Source: Ferruginibacter paludis
Lineage (GTDB): Bacteria > Bacteroidota > Bacteroidia > Chitinophagales > Chitinophagaceae
Direction: 5' to 3'
DNA length: 64,000 nucleotides
NCBI RefSeq assembly: GCF_030409685.1
Contig: NZ_JAUFQJ010000001.1
Location: 421,076-485,075 of the forward strand
The notes under the pieces are model-generated. The model did not search any database, was not told the DNA's origin, and saw only the letters and a program-made list of their open reading frames with translations. Made by a program: the position numbers and the translations under genes. How positions within the stretch are numbered: the first letter of the stretch is position 1; every line of letters starts with the position of its first letter. This document shows positions 8,984 to 18,513 of the stretch, piece after piece.

Positions 8984-9664
8984 TTATTTAAGTTTCAGCT
9001 GTTCAATTTTATTGCCGACCGTGAAGTTTATTAATTCTTGTTCCAACAGCGAAAATTCTGTCTTCAAAACTTTTTTTACAAATGTTCCATTACCAAGTAG
9101 ATAGATTTCGTCGCATGTAGCATTGAGCGTTGAAAATATATGCGATGAAATCAGGATGATTTTATTGAGAGATTTTAGCTGGTGAATAATTTCCGTAATG
9201 AGGATGTTGCTGTGAATGTCAACACCATTAAAGGGTTCATCCAAAATCAGTATTTCATTTTCCTGCATCAGGATGGCCATAAGAGCCAGTTTCTTTTTCA
9301 TACCGGTAGAGTAAGTGGCGGCATATTCATTCAACGGCAAGCCAAAGATATTTTTACTATCAATGTCGGTCACCCTGATGTTTCTTGCATTGCACATCAG
9401 TTGCAGGTATTCCCTGCCGGTTATTTTTGAAAAGAAGTAAGGCTCTGTCTGAAGCAAACCGATATGGTTTTTTAACGGATTAAACTCGCTGTTTATATGG
9501 CCTGAATACGCTTGTATCCCTGCTATGCACCTAAAAAACGTTGTTTTACCAGAACCGTTTTCGCCCACAATCCCATAAACCTTTCCTTTAGAAAAATGAG
9601 CATGCACATTATTGAGTACATTGTTACTGCCAAAAGAAATTGATACATTTTCAATGGATATCAT
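8984..9664 (-). CDS. ABC transporter ATP-binding protein
   Basis: A 226-residue ABC ATPase. The Walker A is GENGSGKTTFF (about 34-44), the signature is YSTGMKKKLAL in place of the canonical LSGGQ (as in many ABC-2 exporters), and the Walker B is ILILDEPFNGVD with an H-loop in LISSHIF. The start overlaps the stop of the upstream permease gene by 4 bases (ATGA at 9664-9661), so translation is probably coupled. Substrate is unknown. The ATPase is short and lacks a C-terminal regulatory domain. Confidence 0.93.
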   Translation of the reverse strand: MISIENVSISFGSNNVLNNVHAHFSKGKVYGIVGENGSGKTTFFRCIAGIQAYSGHINSEFNPLKNHIGLLQTEPYFFSKITGREYLQLMCNARNIRVTDIDSKNIFGLPLNEYAATYSTGMKKKLALMAILMQENEILILDEPFNGVDIHSNILITEIIHQLKSLNKIILISSHIFSTLNATCDEIYLLGNGTFVKKVLKTEFSLLEQELINFTVGNKIEQLKLK

Positions 9665-10581
9665 CGCAATAAATTGTTCAGTTTTTTAAGGGAACGGATG
9701 TAAAAATAAGGTATTATCAAAATCAGCAAGGGTGCAAACAGTATACCTGCAACGAGCAATATAACCTGCGGCAATTCGACAGGTTGTGGAAAGGCAGAAT
9801 ACTTTGCGCAGATAGCGGTTGCCAGGTAAATATGGCCCAGGCAAAAAAATAATCCAATTATGTTTAGGTGGGGGGGATAACAAATGCCCAGGGCAATTGC
9901 AGCGGGAAGTGTTAACAATGAGGCCTGCCATGCTGCCGTTGCAATTTTTTGTTTTAAAAACTGATGCGGTGTTAATGAATATACCCAAACATAAAAGCCG
10001 GTTTCCATTTCCTGATAAAATGAAATGCACAATAAAAAAATGGCCGTCAGCGCAACCACGCCAAGGTTGAAGTTATGTACTACAATAGCCATAATTGTAA
10101 ACAGGTAGCAACATAGCAACGCCGGCCACATTTTTCTGAAACCCGCGATAAATTCAAACGGCTTTTTATAAAACGGCGTTGGAATAATGAACTGTAACTT
10201 GCTTTTAAAACTGATGAATGCGGTTGCGGTTGCAAGCGCCAATAAAATACCAGCTGACGCAACACAGTTTTTGCAAATCAGGAAAATAAGAAACGGCAAC
10301 ACGACCAAAATATTTTCACCTAATCTTACCCGGTAATAATCACCTTGTTTAAAACAGGATCTTAAAAAATTATTTCTATCGCTGCTTGTAAAATTGACAG
10401 TAAGGCTTACAGCCATCAATATGTAGATGTACCGGGCAAATGCCGTTTTATGAAACAGGTAAAAAGAAAGGCCAATAAAAACGGCCGGCAAAACAATCCA
10501 TGCTGCAGCCGCTGGCACGCCAAAGTCTGCCAGTTGCCTGTTAAGCATTTTGTATTGCAGGGCAAAATAATTTTTGATCAT
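9661..10581 (-). CDS. Multi-pass membrane protein, probable ABC transporter permease
   Basis: A 306-residue hydrophobic protein with about eight predicted TM segments, for example AAAAWIVLPAVFIGLSFYLF, YIYILMAVSLTVNF and VILLVAGILFAPLLILIIPY. No family motif was recognised. The permease role is inferred from the 4-base overlap with the downstream ATPase gene. The pair resembles small ABC-2-like exporters of Bacteroidota. The ATG at 10581 is the first in-frame start. Confidence 0.75.
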   Translation of the reverse strand: MIKNYFALQYKMLNRQLADFGVPAAAAWIVLPAVFIGLSFYLFHKTAFARYIYILMAVSLTVNFTSSDRNNFLRSCFKQGDYYRVRLGENILVVLPFLIFLICKNCVASAGILLALATATAFISFKSKLQFIIPTPFYKKPFEFIAGFRKMWPALLCCYLFTIMAIVVHNFNLGVVALTAIFLLCISFYQEMETGFYVWVYSLTPHQFLKQKIATAAWQASLLTLPAAIALGICYPPHLNIIGLFFCLGHIYLATAICAKYSAFPQPVELPQVILLVAGILFAPLLILIIPYFYIRSLKKLNNLLR

Positions 10582-10886
10582 GAATTTTGTATTGTTGCCA
10601 CGGTTCGTGTTGCTAAGAAATTGTACTTCCAGGCAATTTTTATTTTTTCATTTTGCAATGCCTGCAAGGTCATACTTTTTTATTGATATTTTGGCTACCT
10701 CGCTTATACGCAGATCTTCAGACCCCATACTTTTCAAATATATGCGACTACCTGTAAAAAAATAGCAACAGCCTCAAGCAACCTAATTATCAAAACCTGC
10801 GTTCCTTATTCCAGTACTACTTTTTCAGGCCTGAATAAAGCACTAATTCCAACCAAACAACTTAAAGTATTCTCAAAAAAAATATC
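10582..10886. other. Intergenic region between divergent genes
   Basis: This 305-base gap should hold promoters for the ABC pair (leftward) and the lipoprotein gene (rightward). I could not find a convincing -33/-7 pair or any repeat. A short plus-strand open frame at 10574-10765 is not protein-like. Confidence 0.5.
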
Positions 10887-11753
10887 ATGAAAAAAAATAT
10901 TTTTCTACTGACAGCCTGTGCCTTGTTTGCACTGCAATTTTCGGCCTGTAAAAAAAGCGATCCTGCTGCAATACCTCCACGTACCGATATACACCTGGAT
11001 TCTACCAATGCGCTTGGCAGCCATATTGTAGACAAGGACGGTAAGACTTTGTACTATTTTTCAAACGATGTAAATGGTCAGTCCAACTGTACCGGTGGAT
11101 GTTTAACCAACTGGCCGGTATTTGCGGCAGACAGTACTACCACTACGTTTGGGACAGGTTTGCAAGCCACTGATTTCAAAACAATTTTAACCAGTACAGG
11201 CGCCAAACAAACTACCTATAAAGGATGGCCTTTGTATTATTATTCACCGGGTGGCGTATTGGAAGCTGCCGGCCAAACAACCGGTGAAGGTGTTGGCAAT
11301 ATCTGGTTTGTAGCGAAGCCCAACTATTCAATCACCATTGCCAATTTCCAGTTGACAGGTGCGGACGGTAAAAATTATTTAAGCACTTATGCACCAGGTG
11401 ATGGTCGCACGAGTTATTTCAGTGATGATAAAGGCAACACCTTATATGCTTTTGGAAGAGACAGCTTCCTGGTAAATAAGTTTACAAAAGCCGATTTTAC
11501 CAATAATTCTTTCTGGCCGATTTATGAAACAGATAATATTACCGTGCCTTCTATACTGGATAAAACCTTGTTTGCGGTAATTACTTTTAATGGAAAAAAG
11601 CAATTGACCTACAATGGCTGGCCCTTGTATTATTTTGGCGGCGATGCACAAACAAGAGGATTTAATAAAGGTATCACTATTCCGCCAACACTGCCCGTTG
11701 GCTCGTTGTGGCCAATAGTAAATAAAACTTCTGCTGCCGCGCCGAAGCCGTAG
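10887..11753 (+). CDS. Lipoprotein with two COG4315-type secreted repeats
   Basis: A 288-residue lipoprotein: MKKNIFLLTACALFALQFSAC ends in a lipobox Cys at residue 21, followed by KK, which suits outer-membrane lipoproteins. The body contains two copies of a repeat of about 110-120 residues with the pattern LGSHIVDKDGKTLYYFSND, CTGGCLTNWPVF, YKGWPLYYYSPGG, VGNIWFVAKP (first) and TSYFSDDKGNTLYAFGRD, FWPIYETD, YNGWPLYYFGGDAQTRG, LWPIVNK (second). This matches the predicted-lipoprotein repeat family COG4315. The second copy lacks the CTGGC cysteines. Function is unknown. It has its own terminator. Confidence 0.85.
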   Translation: MKKNIFLLTACALFALQFSACKKSDPAAIPPRTDIHLDSTNALGSHIVDKDGKTLYYFSNDVNGQSNCTGGCLTNWPVFAADSTTTTFGTGLQATDFKTILTSTGAKQTTYKGWPLYYYSPGGVLEAAGQTTGEGVGNIWFVAKPNYSITIANFQLTGADGKNYLSTYAPGDGRTSYFSDDKGNTLYAFGRDSFLVNKFTKADFTNNSFWPIYETDNITVPSILDKTLFAVITFNGKKQLTYNGWPLYYFGGDAQTRGFNKGITIPPTLPVGSLWPIVNKTSAAAPKP

Positions 11754-11772
11754 TGTTTTGAATTTGAAATTA

Positions 11773-11800
11773 AAAGCCCGGCGATGTAACGCCGGGCTTT
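11773..11800. terminator. Hairpin terminator after the COG4315 lipoprotein gene
   Basis: AAAGCCCGGCG and CGCCGGGCTTT form an 11-bp GC-rich stem with a 6-base loop, 20 bases past the stop at 11753. Confidence 0.8.
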
Positions 11801-12110
11801 CTACAACGAAAAATTTTGATAAACATGCCCATCCCATCAATCGTCATCGTGACTCTGACCAGCCACTGGAGCATCATTAAAATGAGTTCTTGATAAAAGC
11901 AAGTATTCAATAAATAATTGGCGTGATGCTTTTCCTATTTGTTGTTTTTTGTTGCCTTGGCTTCAGCTATTGGTCAGGAGACGCAAGAGCGGCCTACTTT
12001 GACAGGGTGATTTTTCTTCTCGTACAGTAACACTAACAAGGGGAAACCAACACTTACTAATATTACGATTCGCACTCCGCTAAAATAAAATTTTCCCAAG
12101 GCGAAAATAT

Positions 12111-12153
12111 ACAAATGTGCGACGCCAATGCAGTACCACAAGGCTTCTTAGCC
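12111..12153 (-). repeat. Dispersed intergenic repeat, copy 1
   Basis: Read on the minus strand this starts GGCTAAGAAGC, then a variable middle, then TTGGCGTCGCAC and TTTGT. It matches copies at 21746, 22816, 28709 and 34307. It lies in the 474-base gap between the COG4315 lipoprotein and secA, which otherwise contains only the two terminators. Confidence 0.6.
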
Positions 12154-12178
12154 TGAACAGCAAAATTTGTCACGCAAA

Positions 12179-12208
12179 AAAAAGGCTAACGTTGCGGTTA
12201 GCCTTTTT
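12179..12208 (-). terminator. Hairpin terminator of secA
   Basis: AAAAAGGCTAAC and GTTAGCCTTTTT form a perfect 12-bp stem with a 6-base loop, 20 bases past the secA stop on the minus strand, ending in a T-run. Confidence 0.85.
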
Positions 12209-12227
12209 AAATTATTGCTTAGTTTAT

Positions 12228-15200
12228 TTACGCGTCTTTGCCATGGCAATTTTTGTACTTTTTGCCGCTTCCACAAGGGCAGGCGTCGTTCCTGCCGATC
12301 TTTGGTTCTACACGGATTGGTTCCTGCTTAATGGCGGGAGAGGGATCATTGTAATCATTTTCGTTGCTAATGTATTCTGGTCCACCGGTGCCGGATGCAG
12401 CGCCTGCAAACTCTTCCTTGCGCTGGCGCATTTTGCTCATGTCGGTTTTTTGTTCGCGGCCTTCTTTTATTTTGGCAGCATTGGTTTCTTCAGTGGGGAT
12501 GGCGCAATGGCAAAGGAAACTTACGATGTCTTTATTAACCGCATCGTCCATTTGTTTAAAGGCGCTGAAGGCTTCAATTTTATAAATCACCAGCGGATCT
12601 TTTTGCTCGTAGCCTGCAGTTTGTACACTGTGGCGCAGATCGTCCATGGCACGTAAATGTTCTTTCCAGGCATCATCAATCAACGCCAGCGTAATGCTGC
12701 GTTCCAGCGCATTGGGCAGCTCGGCCCCTTCGCTGGCGATGGTTTTATCCAGGTTAGCAAGGGCCTGTATTTGTTTGCGGCCATCTGTAAATGGTACGGC
12801 TACATTTTCAATATGGCTGCCCTGTTCTTTACGAATGTTTTTTATAATGGGCAGCGTTTGTTGTGCTACGGCAACAACCTTGCGGTTATAATTGCTCTTG
12901 GCTTCATCGTACAATTTTTCTGCTACCTGTTGTATATTTCCTTTTTCCAGTTCCTCTTTGGTGATGGTAGTATCAATACCAAAGTTTACAATCACGGCGA
13001 GTTTAAAGTCTTCAAAATCGGCGCTTTCGCGGAAGGAATTGATGAGACCATCTGCAACAGAATAGAAGGCATTGTCCAGGTCAAGCGCCAGCCTTTCGCC
13101 AAACAAAGCGTGGTTGCGTTTGCTGTACACCACGTTACGCTGTTTGTTCATTACATCATCATACTCAAGCAAACGTTTACGGATGCCGAAGTTATTTTCT
13201 TCTACTTTTTTCTGCGCTCTTTCAATGCTCTTGCTGATCATGCTGTGCTGTATCACTTCGCCTTCCTTATAACCCATGCGGTCCATCATAGAAGCGATAC
13301 GTTCGCTGCCGAACATGCGCATCAGGTCATCTTCCAGGCTTGCAAAAAACTGAGTGCTACCCGGATCTCCCTGGCGTCCGGCACGTCCACGCAACTGCCT
13401 GTCCACACGGCGGCTTTCATGCCGTTCGGTACCTACAATGGCCAACCCGCCTGCTTCTTTCACACCTGGCCCTAGTTTAATATCCGTACCACGACCGGCC
13501 ATATTGGTGGCGATGGTTACGGCACCCGCCAAACCAGCTTCGGCAACTACCTGCGCTTCCTTAGCATGTTGTTTTGCGTTCAATACATTGTGCGGAATAT
13601 TTTTTTGCTTCAGCATCCTGCTCAGCAATTCACTTATTTCTACAGAGGTTGTACCTACAAGTGAAGGACGTCCGGCAAGGCGTAAACGTTCTATTTCATC
13701 AATCACCGCCTTGTATTTTTCACGTTTGGTTTTGTACACCAAATCCTGTTCGTCTTTTCTTATGGCGGGCAAATTGGTGGGGATGGTTACCACATCTAAT
13801 TTATAAATGTCCCATAACTCAGCGGCTTCCGTTTCAGCAGTACCGGTCATACCACAAAGCTTATGGTACATCCTGAAATAGTTTTGTAAAGTAACCGTAG
13901 CATACGTCTGTGTGCTGGCTTCAATCTTCACATTTTCTTTTGCTTCAATGGCTTGGTGCAAACCGTCGCTGTATCGTCTTCCATCGAGTATACGACCGGT
14001 TTGTTCATCCACAATTTTTACGGCTTCATCCAATACTACGTACTCGGTGTCTTTATCAAATAAAGTGTAGGCTTTTAATAATTGCTGTACCGTGTGTATG
14101 CGGTCAGCTTTTAAAGAGTATTCATTCAGCAGGGCTTCTTTCTGGCGCAGTTTTTCATCTGCATTCAGGCTGCTCTTTTCAATGTCGCTTAGTTTTACGC
14201 CGATATCCGGCAAAATAAAAAATTCAGGATCTTCCCCTGATTTAGTGATTAGGTTAATGCCCTTATCAGTTAAATCAACCTGGTTGTTTTTTTCATCAAT
14301 CTGGAAGTAGAGTTCTTCATCTACCTTGGGCATTTCTTTCTGCTGATCTGCCAGGTAATAGTTTTCACTCTTTTGCAGTTTAACCCTGATGCCTGGTTCG
14401 CTCAGAAATTTAATCAGCGCACCATTTTTAGGTAAACCACGGTGGGCACGAAACAATGACAGACCGCCATCTTTGGGATCATCATTGCCTTCACCTATTT
14501 TTTTCTTGGCATCAATTAAAAATTGGTTCACAGCCTTGCGCTGGGCGTCCAGTAGTTTTTCAATGCGGGGTTTCAGGTCAAAAAACTGTTGCGTGTTATC
14601 GCTGTGACCAACTGGTCCGCTAATGATCAGCGGCGTACGGGCATCATCAATCAACACACTATCCACCTCATCCACCATGGCGAAATGATGTTTGCGCTGT
14701 ACCATTTCATCGGGGCTGTGCACCATGTTATCCCTCAGGTAATCAAAACCAAATTCGTTGTTGGTACCATAGGTGATATCAGAGTTGTAAGCCGCTCTCC
14801 TGGCGTCACTATTGGGTTCATGCTTATCGATACAATCAACAGTTAATCCTAAAAATTCAAACAACGGGCCGTTCCATTCACTATCCCTTCTTGCGAGGTA
14901 ATCGTTCACCGTTACTATATGAACCCCTTCTCCGCTTAGTGCATTGAGGTAAGCAGGTAAAGTACTTACCAGCGTTTTACCTTCACCGGTTGCCATCTCA
15001 GCGATTTTTCCGCTGTGCAATACCATACCACCAATCAGCTGTACATCGTAATGCACCATGTTCCAGGTAACATCACCACCAGCAGCCGTCCAGCGGTTGC
15101 TGAAGATGGCTTTATCGCCTTCAATGCGGATGTGTTTTTTTGTAACAGCCAATGTTTTGTCCAGTTCTGTTGCGGTACTTTCCAGCGTTGCATTTTCTTT

Positions 15201-15569
15201 AAAGCGGCGGGCGGTTTCTTTTACCACGGCAAAAGCTTCGGGCAAAATTTCCTGCAGCACTTCTTCTATTTTCTTATCCCTTTCTTTTTTAAGGGCATCA
15301 ATTTCCTGGTAGATAATATCCTTTTGATTGATTTCTGCTACTGGTAAATTTTCCGCATCATTTTTTTTAGTGCTGATCTGCGCATCAATTTCTGCCAGGT
15401 GCTGGCGGATGCGTTGTTTAAATTCCTGGGTTTTGTTGCGCAAGCCATCGTTGGAGAGGGATTGATATTGTGCAAAAAAACGATTGATGGCTTCAACCTG
15501 GGGAGTGATTTTTTTTACATCTTTTTCACTTTTGTTGCCACCAAATATTTTCGATAAAAAACCTATCAT
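12228..15569 (-). CDS. secA: Preprotein translocase subunit SecA
   Basis: The 1113-residue ATPase motor that drives unfolded preproteins through SecYEG. NBD1 contains the Walker A GEGKT (in [21 protein letters not shown]) and the DEAD-like [19 protein letters not shown]. The preprotein cross-linking domain follows, then NBD2 with [29 protein letters not shown] and [18 protein letters not shown]. Helical scaffold and wing domains come next. The C-terminus has a zinc-binding SEC-C motif ([18 protein letters not shown]). It is longer than E. coli SecA (901), with insertions typical of Bacteroidota. It is monocistronic, with a terminator downstream and a TACCTTTG -7 box about 115 bases upstream. 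Confidence 0.98.
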   Translation of the reverse strand: MIGFLSKIFGGNKSEKDVKKITPQVEAINRFFAQYQSLSNDGLRNKTQEFKQRIRQHLAEIDAQISTKKNDAENLPVAEINQKDIIYQEIDALKKERDKKIEEVLQEILPEAFAVVKETARRFKENATLESTATELDKTLAVTKKHIRIEGDKAIFSNRWTAAGGDVTWNMVHYDVQLIGGMVLHSGKIAEMATGEGKTLVSTLPAYLNALSGEGVHIVTVNDYLARRDSEWNGPLFEFLGLTVDCIDKHEPNSDARRAAYNSDITYGTNNEFGFDYLRDNMVHSPDEMVQRKHHFAMVDEVDSVLIDDARTPLIISGPVGHSDNTQQFFDLKPRIEKLLDAQRKAVNQFLIDAKKKIGEGNDDPKDGGLSLFRAHRGLPKNGALIKFLSEPGIRVKLQKSENYYLADQQKEMPKVDEELYFQIDEKNNQVDLTDKGINLITKSGEDPEFFILPDIGVKLSDIEKSSLNADEKLRQKEALLNEYSLKADRIHTVQQLLKAYTLFDKDTEYVVLDEAVKIVDEQTGRILDGRRYSDGLHQAIEAKENVKIEASTQTYATVTLQNYFRMYHKLCGMTGTAETEAAELWDIYKLDVVTIPTNLPAIRKDEQDLVYKTKREKYKAVIDEIERLRLAGRPSLVGTTSVEISELLSRMLKQKNIPHNVLNAKQHAKEAQVVAEAGLAGAVTIATNMAGRGTDIKLGPGVKEAGGLAIVGTERHESRRVDRQLRGRAGRQGDPGSTQFFASLEDDLMRMFGSERIASMMDRMGYKEGEVIQHSMISKSIERAQKKVEENNFGIRKRLLEYDDVMNKQRNVVYSKRNHALFGERLALDLDNAFYSVADGLINSFRESADFEDFKLAVIVNFGIDTTITKEELEKGNIQQVAEKLYDEAKSNYNRKVVAVAQQTLPIIKNIRKEQGSHIENVAVPFTDGRKQIQALANLDKTIASEGAELPNALERSITLALIDDAWKEHLRAMDDLRHSVQTAGYEQKDPLVIYKIEAFSAFKQMDDAVNKDIVSFLCHCAIPTEETNAAKIKEGREQKTDMSKMRQRKEEFAGAASGTGGPEYISNENDYNDPSPAIKQEPIRVEPKIGRNDACPCGSGKKYKNCHGKDA

Positions 15570-15683
15570 AAAATTACTGTTATTGGTATATTAATATTAT
15601 CGGGTTGATTTTCAATGTCAAATATGGTGCTTAAATACGGTAAAAGCCAAATTGACAGCAAGTCCCCTGTTTTGGAGGGGAGG

Positions 15684-15691
15684 CAAAGGTA
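15684..15691 (-). promoter_or_regulatory. Candidate -7 box upstream of secA
   Basis: On the minus strand TACCTTTG matches TAnnTTTG, about 115 bases before the secA ATG. No good TTTG lies at the expected -33 distance, so this is moderate support only. Confidence 0.4.
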
Positions 15692-15717
15692 CAAATTAGT
15701 TGACAGTTAATTGGAGA

Positions 15718-15844
15718 ACAGGCAATAGTAAATAGGCCACAGTAAGTAGTGAGTATTCAATGTCAACAGGCAATGGTGGACAGGCAATAATGACCGGGCG
15801 AATGCATGTAGTATAACATTACTCTCTAATCACCACTCACTACT
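15718..15844. repeat. Short local repeats in the secA upstream gap
   Basis: ACAGGCAAT occurs three times (15718, 15766, 15780). AGTAGTGAGT at 15745-15754 is matched by its inverse at 15835-15844. The DNA between secA and the next gene seems to be non-coding repeat debris; no function is suggested. Confidence 0.5.
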
Positions 15845-15862
15845 GCTGACTTACTTATACGC

Positions 15863-16210
15863 TTAGTGGATAATCATTTGCGGTTTTTGAAAAATGTCCG
15901 GCTCAATATGAATCAGGCTGGTAACAGCAAAGCTGATCAGGTTGGCGATCACTGACATAGTAAATCCCTTTTTCCAGCCACAGCCGGTGAGCAACCAGAG
16001 GGCGATGCCTTCCCCGATTATTACTATGGCTTCAATTAAATATATGCTGATGTCGGTACTGATTTTTAGAATATGGGCTACGGGCCAGGAAATCAGGTTG
16101 ACCATAAGGGCGTTCATTAATGCATCCGGTCTTTTCTTTCGCTTAAAAAAAAGTGCAATGATGGGTAACTCAAGAAGCAGGGTGAGGAAAAGATCCAATG
16201 CTAATCCCAT
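15863..16210 (-). CDS. Small integral membrane protein of unknown function
   Basis: A 115-residue protein with about four TM helices (GLALDLFLTLLLELPIIALFF, LMVNLISWPVAHILKI, SIYLIEAIVIIGEGIALWLL, FTMSVIANLISFAVTSLI) and a basic KRKKR loop after helix 1, which predicts the topology. I do not recognise a family. The hydrophobic pattern and charge distribution are protein-like and support a real gene. It sits alone between secA and atpG with no visible partner. Confidence 0.65.
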   Translation of the reverse strand: MGLALDLFLTLLLELPIIALFFKRKKRPDALMNALMVNLISWPVAHILKISTDISIYLIEAIVIIGEGIALWLLTGCGWKKGFTMSVIANLISFAVTSLIHIEPDIFQKPQMIIH

Positions 16211-16510
16211 TATAGAATATTGTTTGTTTTTTTAGTATTTTTTGGGTCTTTCAGCTTACGTGCAATGACTTTACCGACAAAAATATATTTAAAGATGTTT
16301 ATTATAAGCTCAATTTGCAAGTATAGTCACTTATTTTTAAATAACGCGTTGCTTTCGGCAGAAGCCGGAAATAATACTATAGAATGGTTATTAAAGTCAT
16401 GGATGCAATTGAATAAAAATCTTTGTAAATGGAAGTTAGCGGTCTGGTTTTGAGACCATCATTGTTTTATATATAGTGCAACTGGTGGTTTATTTGTTAA
16501 TAACGGCGTT
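16211..16510. other. Intergenic region upstream of the atpG promoter
   Basis: No supported gene. A plus-strand open frame at 16220-16453 encodes a 77-residue peptide without domain-like features and is not called. A CAAAAATA sequence near 16278 could be a minus-strand -7 box for the small membrane protein, but has no -33 partner. Confidence 0.45.
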
Positions 16511-16539
16511 TTTGGATATGCTTTTTTGCCATACCTTTG
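16511..16539 (+). promoter_or_regulatory. Promoter of atpG
   Basis: TACCTTTG (16532-16539) matches the Bacteroidetes -7 box exactly. TTTG lies at 16511-16514, with a spacer of 17 (slightly short). Transcription would start near 16546, upstream of the chosen ATG at 16576 but downstream of the earlier in-frame ATG at 16537, which supports the later start. Confidence 0.55.
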
Positions 16540-16575
16540 CGGTCCGAAAACAACAACTTAATCAATTTACTTTAT

Positions 16576-17457
16576 ATGTCAGGAGCTTTAAAAGAAGTAC
16601 GTAACCGGATTAAAAGTGTACAAAGTACCCAGCAAATAACAAAGGCCATGAAAATGGTAAGTGCAGCCAAGTTACGCCGTGCACAGGATGCGATTACACA
16701 AATGCGGCCCTATGCGCAGAAGCTGCAGGAAATGCTTAGCAACATTGTAAGCAATGGCGATGGCAATGTAAACATGGCGCTGGCGACTGAAAGACCAGCC
16801 GAAAAAATTATGATTATTGTTGTTACCAGCGACAGGGGATTGTGCGGCGGTTACAACAGTAACCTGATTAAGTTAACCCGTTCCCTGATTTTTGAAAAAT
16901 ATAAGACGCAATATGCCAAGGGCAATGTTACCATTTTGCCAATTGGTAAAAAAGGGTACGAGCACTTTTTGAAAAACGGATTTAAAGTGGTGGATAATTA
17001 TTGGGGAATTTTCACCGGATTGAGTTTTGAAAAAGTACAGACTGCGGCTAAATATGCCATGGATGCTTTTGCCAATAAAGAAACTGATGTGGTGGAACTG
17101 GTTTTCAGTGAATTTAAAAATGCCGCCACGCAGCAGTTTATAGCCGAACAATTTTTACCTGTAGGCCGTGTTGCGAAAAAAGCAGGCGAAGCAAATGCCG
17201 ATTTTATTTTTGAACCTGGCAAAGATGTGTTGATTGGCGAACTGATGCCGAAGATTTTAAACACCCAATTGTTTAAAGCAGTGCTGGATGGTAATGCAAG
17301 CGAACATGGTGCCCGGATGACAGCGATGGACAAAGCCAGCGATAATGCGAACGAATTGCTTAAATCACTCAAAATAAGTTACAACCGTGCAAGGCAGGCT
17401 GCCATTACTACTGAGTTAACAGAAATTGTAAGCGGTGCTGCAGCGTTGAATGGCTAA
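16576..17457 (+). CDS. atpG: ATP synthase F1 subunit gamma
   Basis: The rotor stalk subunit of F1Fo ATP synthase, 293 residues. The N-terminal helix (LKEVRNRIKSVQSTQQITKAMKMVSAAKLRRAQ) and the C-terminal helix (ARMTAMDKASDNANELLKSLKISYNRARQAAITTELTEIVSGAAAL) form the conserved coiled coil. SDRGLCGGYNSN is the family motif in the Rossmann-like domain. I chose the ATG at 16576 over 16537 because family members begin near SGALKEVR and the promoter's predicted start site lies between the two. No other atp gene is in the window, so atpG is separated from the rest of the operon here. Confidence 0.96.
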   Translation: MSGALKEVRNRIKSVQSTQQITKAMKMVSAAKLRRAQDAITQMRPYAQKLQEMLSNIVSNGDGNVNMALATERPAEKIMIIVVTSDRGLCGGYNSNLIKLTRSLIFEKYKTQYAKGNVTILPIGKKGYEHFLKNGFKVVDNYWGIFTGLSFEKVQTAAKYAMDAFANKETDVVELVFSEFKNAATQQFIAEQFLPVGRVAKKAGEANADFIFEPGKDVLIGELMPKILNTQLFKAVLDGNASEHGARMTAMDKASDNANELLKSLKISYNRARQAAITTELTEIVSGAAALNG

Positions 17458-17514
17458 CATCCCTCTCCGAGGCGGAAACGGAAAAGATAACATCTAACAA
17501 AATAAATTTTTATA

Positions 17515-17535
17515 CCCCTTTAGGGGACAGGGGCG
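17515..17535 (+). repeat. CCCCT-AGGGG palindrome abutting the scpB start
   Basis: CCCCT (17515-17519) and AGGGG (17522-17526) form a short palindrome followed by ACAGGGGCG, which ends directly at the scpB ATG (17536). The G-rich right arm may act as a ribosome-binding region. Related sequences occur at 15664-15680 and, inside pbpC, at 30212-30233. Confidence 0.45.
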
Positions 17536-18408
17536 ATGGAACTTTCACAGATAATACCACATATTGAAGCCTTGATTTTTGCAAGTGACAAGCCGCTCAT
17601 TAATACGGAGCTGGTTGAACTGCTGAACAATGCGCTGGGGTTTATTGAAGACAGGGCCACCGTTGAACAGGTAGATGCAGCCATTGAAGGAATATTCGAA
17701 AAATACAGTGCCGAGTTTTATGCATTTGAGTTAAGGCAAAGCGGCGGCGGCTGGCAATTTTTAACAAAAAAGGCATACCACAAAACAGTTGCCCAGTTAA
17801 ATGGAGACAAATTTTTAAAAAGGCTTTCGAATGCTGCACTTGAAACCCTTGCCATTATTGCATATAAGCAACCAATTGCTAAGAGTGAAATAGAAGCCAT
17901 CCGAGGTGTTAACTGCGATTATGCGGTGCAAAAATTACTGGAAAAGGATTTGGTAATTATTTCCGGCCGAAACGAGGATGCGGTTGGTAAGCCGTTGATC
18001 TATGCTACTTCCAAATCTTTTATGGATTATTTTGGCATTAACAGCACCGCAGATTTACCCAAGATAAGTGAGGTACTGATGGAAGAACTGGTACAGGCAA
18101 CATTGGTAAATCATACGCCCTTAACAGAGCCATATGTGCCTGATAATATGGCTGAATTAAACCAGCACAATGATTTTGCAAATGCTGATACAGCAGCAGA
18201 CGAAAAGGAAATGGAACTGGATGAAAGTGCCGTGCTATTAATTGAAGAAGAAATGATTGTTACAACTGATGATACAGCCTTTGATGAAGAGAACAGTGTG
18301 ATTGAAAATGATCAACAGGAAGAAGATGCTGCAGGAGATAAACAGGGCGAAGTAACAGGTGTTGCTTCAAAGGAAGATAAACCGGAAGAGCAACAATCGG
18401 AATCATAG
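17536..18408 (+). CDS. scpB: Segregation and condensation protein B
   Basis: The kleisin-interacting winged-helix subunit of the SMC-ScpAB condensin, required for chromosome organisation and segregation. Residues about 1-165 carry the two winged-helix domains, with IEALIFASDKPL, GGGWQFLTKKAY, LSNAALETLAIIAYKQPIAKSEIEAIRGV and VGKPLIYATSKSFMDYFGI as signature segments. Residues about 170-290 form an acidic, low-complexity tail (many Glu/Asp) of a kind often seen in Bacteroidota ScpB. The ATG is preceded by a G-rich stretch. Neither scpA nor smc is adjacent. A terminator hairpin follows directly. Confidence 0.94.
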   Translation: MELSQIIPHIEALIFASDKPLINTELVELLNNALGFIEDRATVEQVDAAIEGIFEKYSAEFYAFELRQSGGGWQFLTKKAYHKTVAQLNGDKFLKRLSNAALETLAIIAYKQPIAKSEIEAIRGVNCDYAVQKLLEKDLVIISGRNEDAVGKPLIYATSKSFMDYFGINSTADLPKISEVLMEELVQATLVNHTPLTEPYVPDNMAELNQHNDFANADTAADEKEMELDESAVLLIEEEMIVTTDDTAFDEENSVIENDQQEEDAAGDKQGEVTGVASKEDKPEEQQSES

Positions 18409-18430
18409 ATTTAAAAATAAATTTTTAAAT

Positions 18431-18466
18431 AAGGTATGACGAAGATTGTTTCTCATACCTTTTTTT
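18431..18466 (+). terminator. Hairpin terminator of scpB, overlapping the upstream lysA start candidate
   Basis: AAGGTATGA (18431-18439) and TCATACCTT (18453-18461) form a 9-bp stem followed by TTTTTT. The in-frame ATG at 18436 that would extend lysA is inside this stem, so it is unlikely to be the true start. Confidence 0.75.
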
Positions 18467-18513
18467 ATGGCGGTTCAAAAATGAAAAATAAAATAAAACA
18501 CACTACATCCAAC

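Noticed and set aside
12117..12656. A 179-residue plus-strand open frame overlapping the 3' end of secA
   Set aside because: Mostly antisense to the SecA C-terminus and covers the secA terminator; no family resemblance.
12657..13475. A 272-residue plus-strand open frame, with several others, inside secA
   Set aside because: Antisense shadow of secA; rich in Phe, Cys and His without any motif.
16220..16453. A 77-residue plus-strand open frame upstream of atpG
   Set aside because: No promoter, no ribosome site, and a sequence without domain-like pattern.
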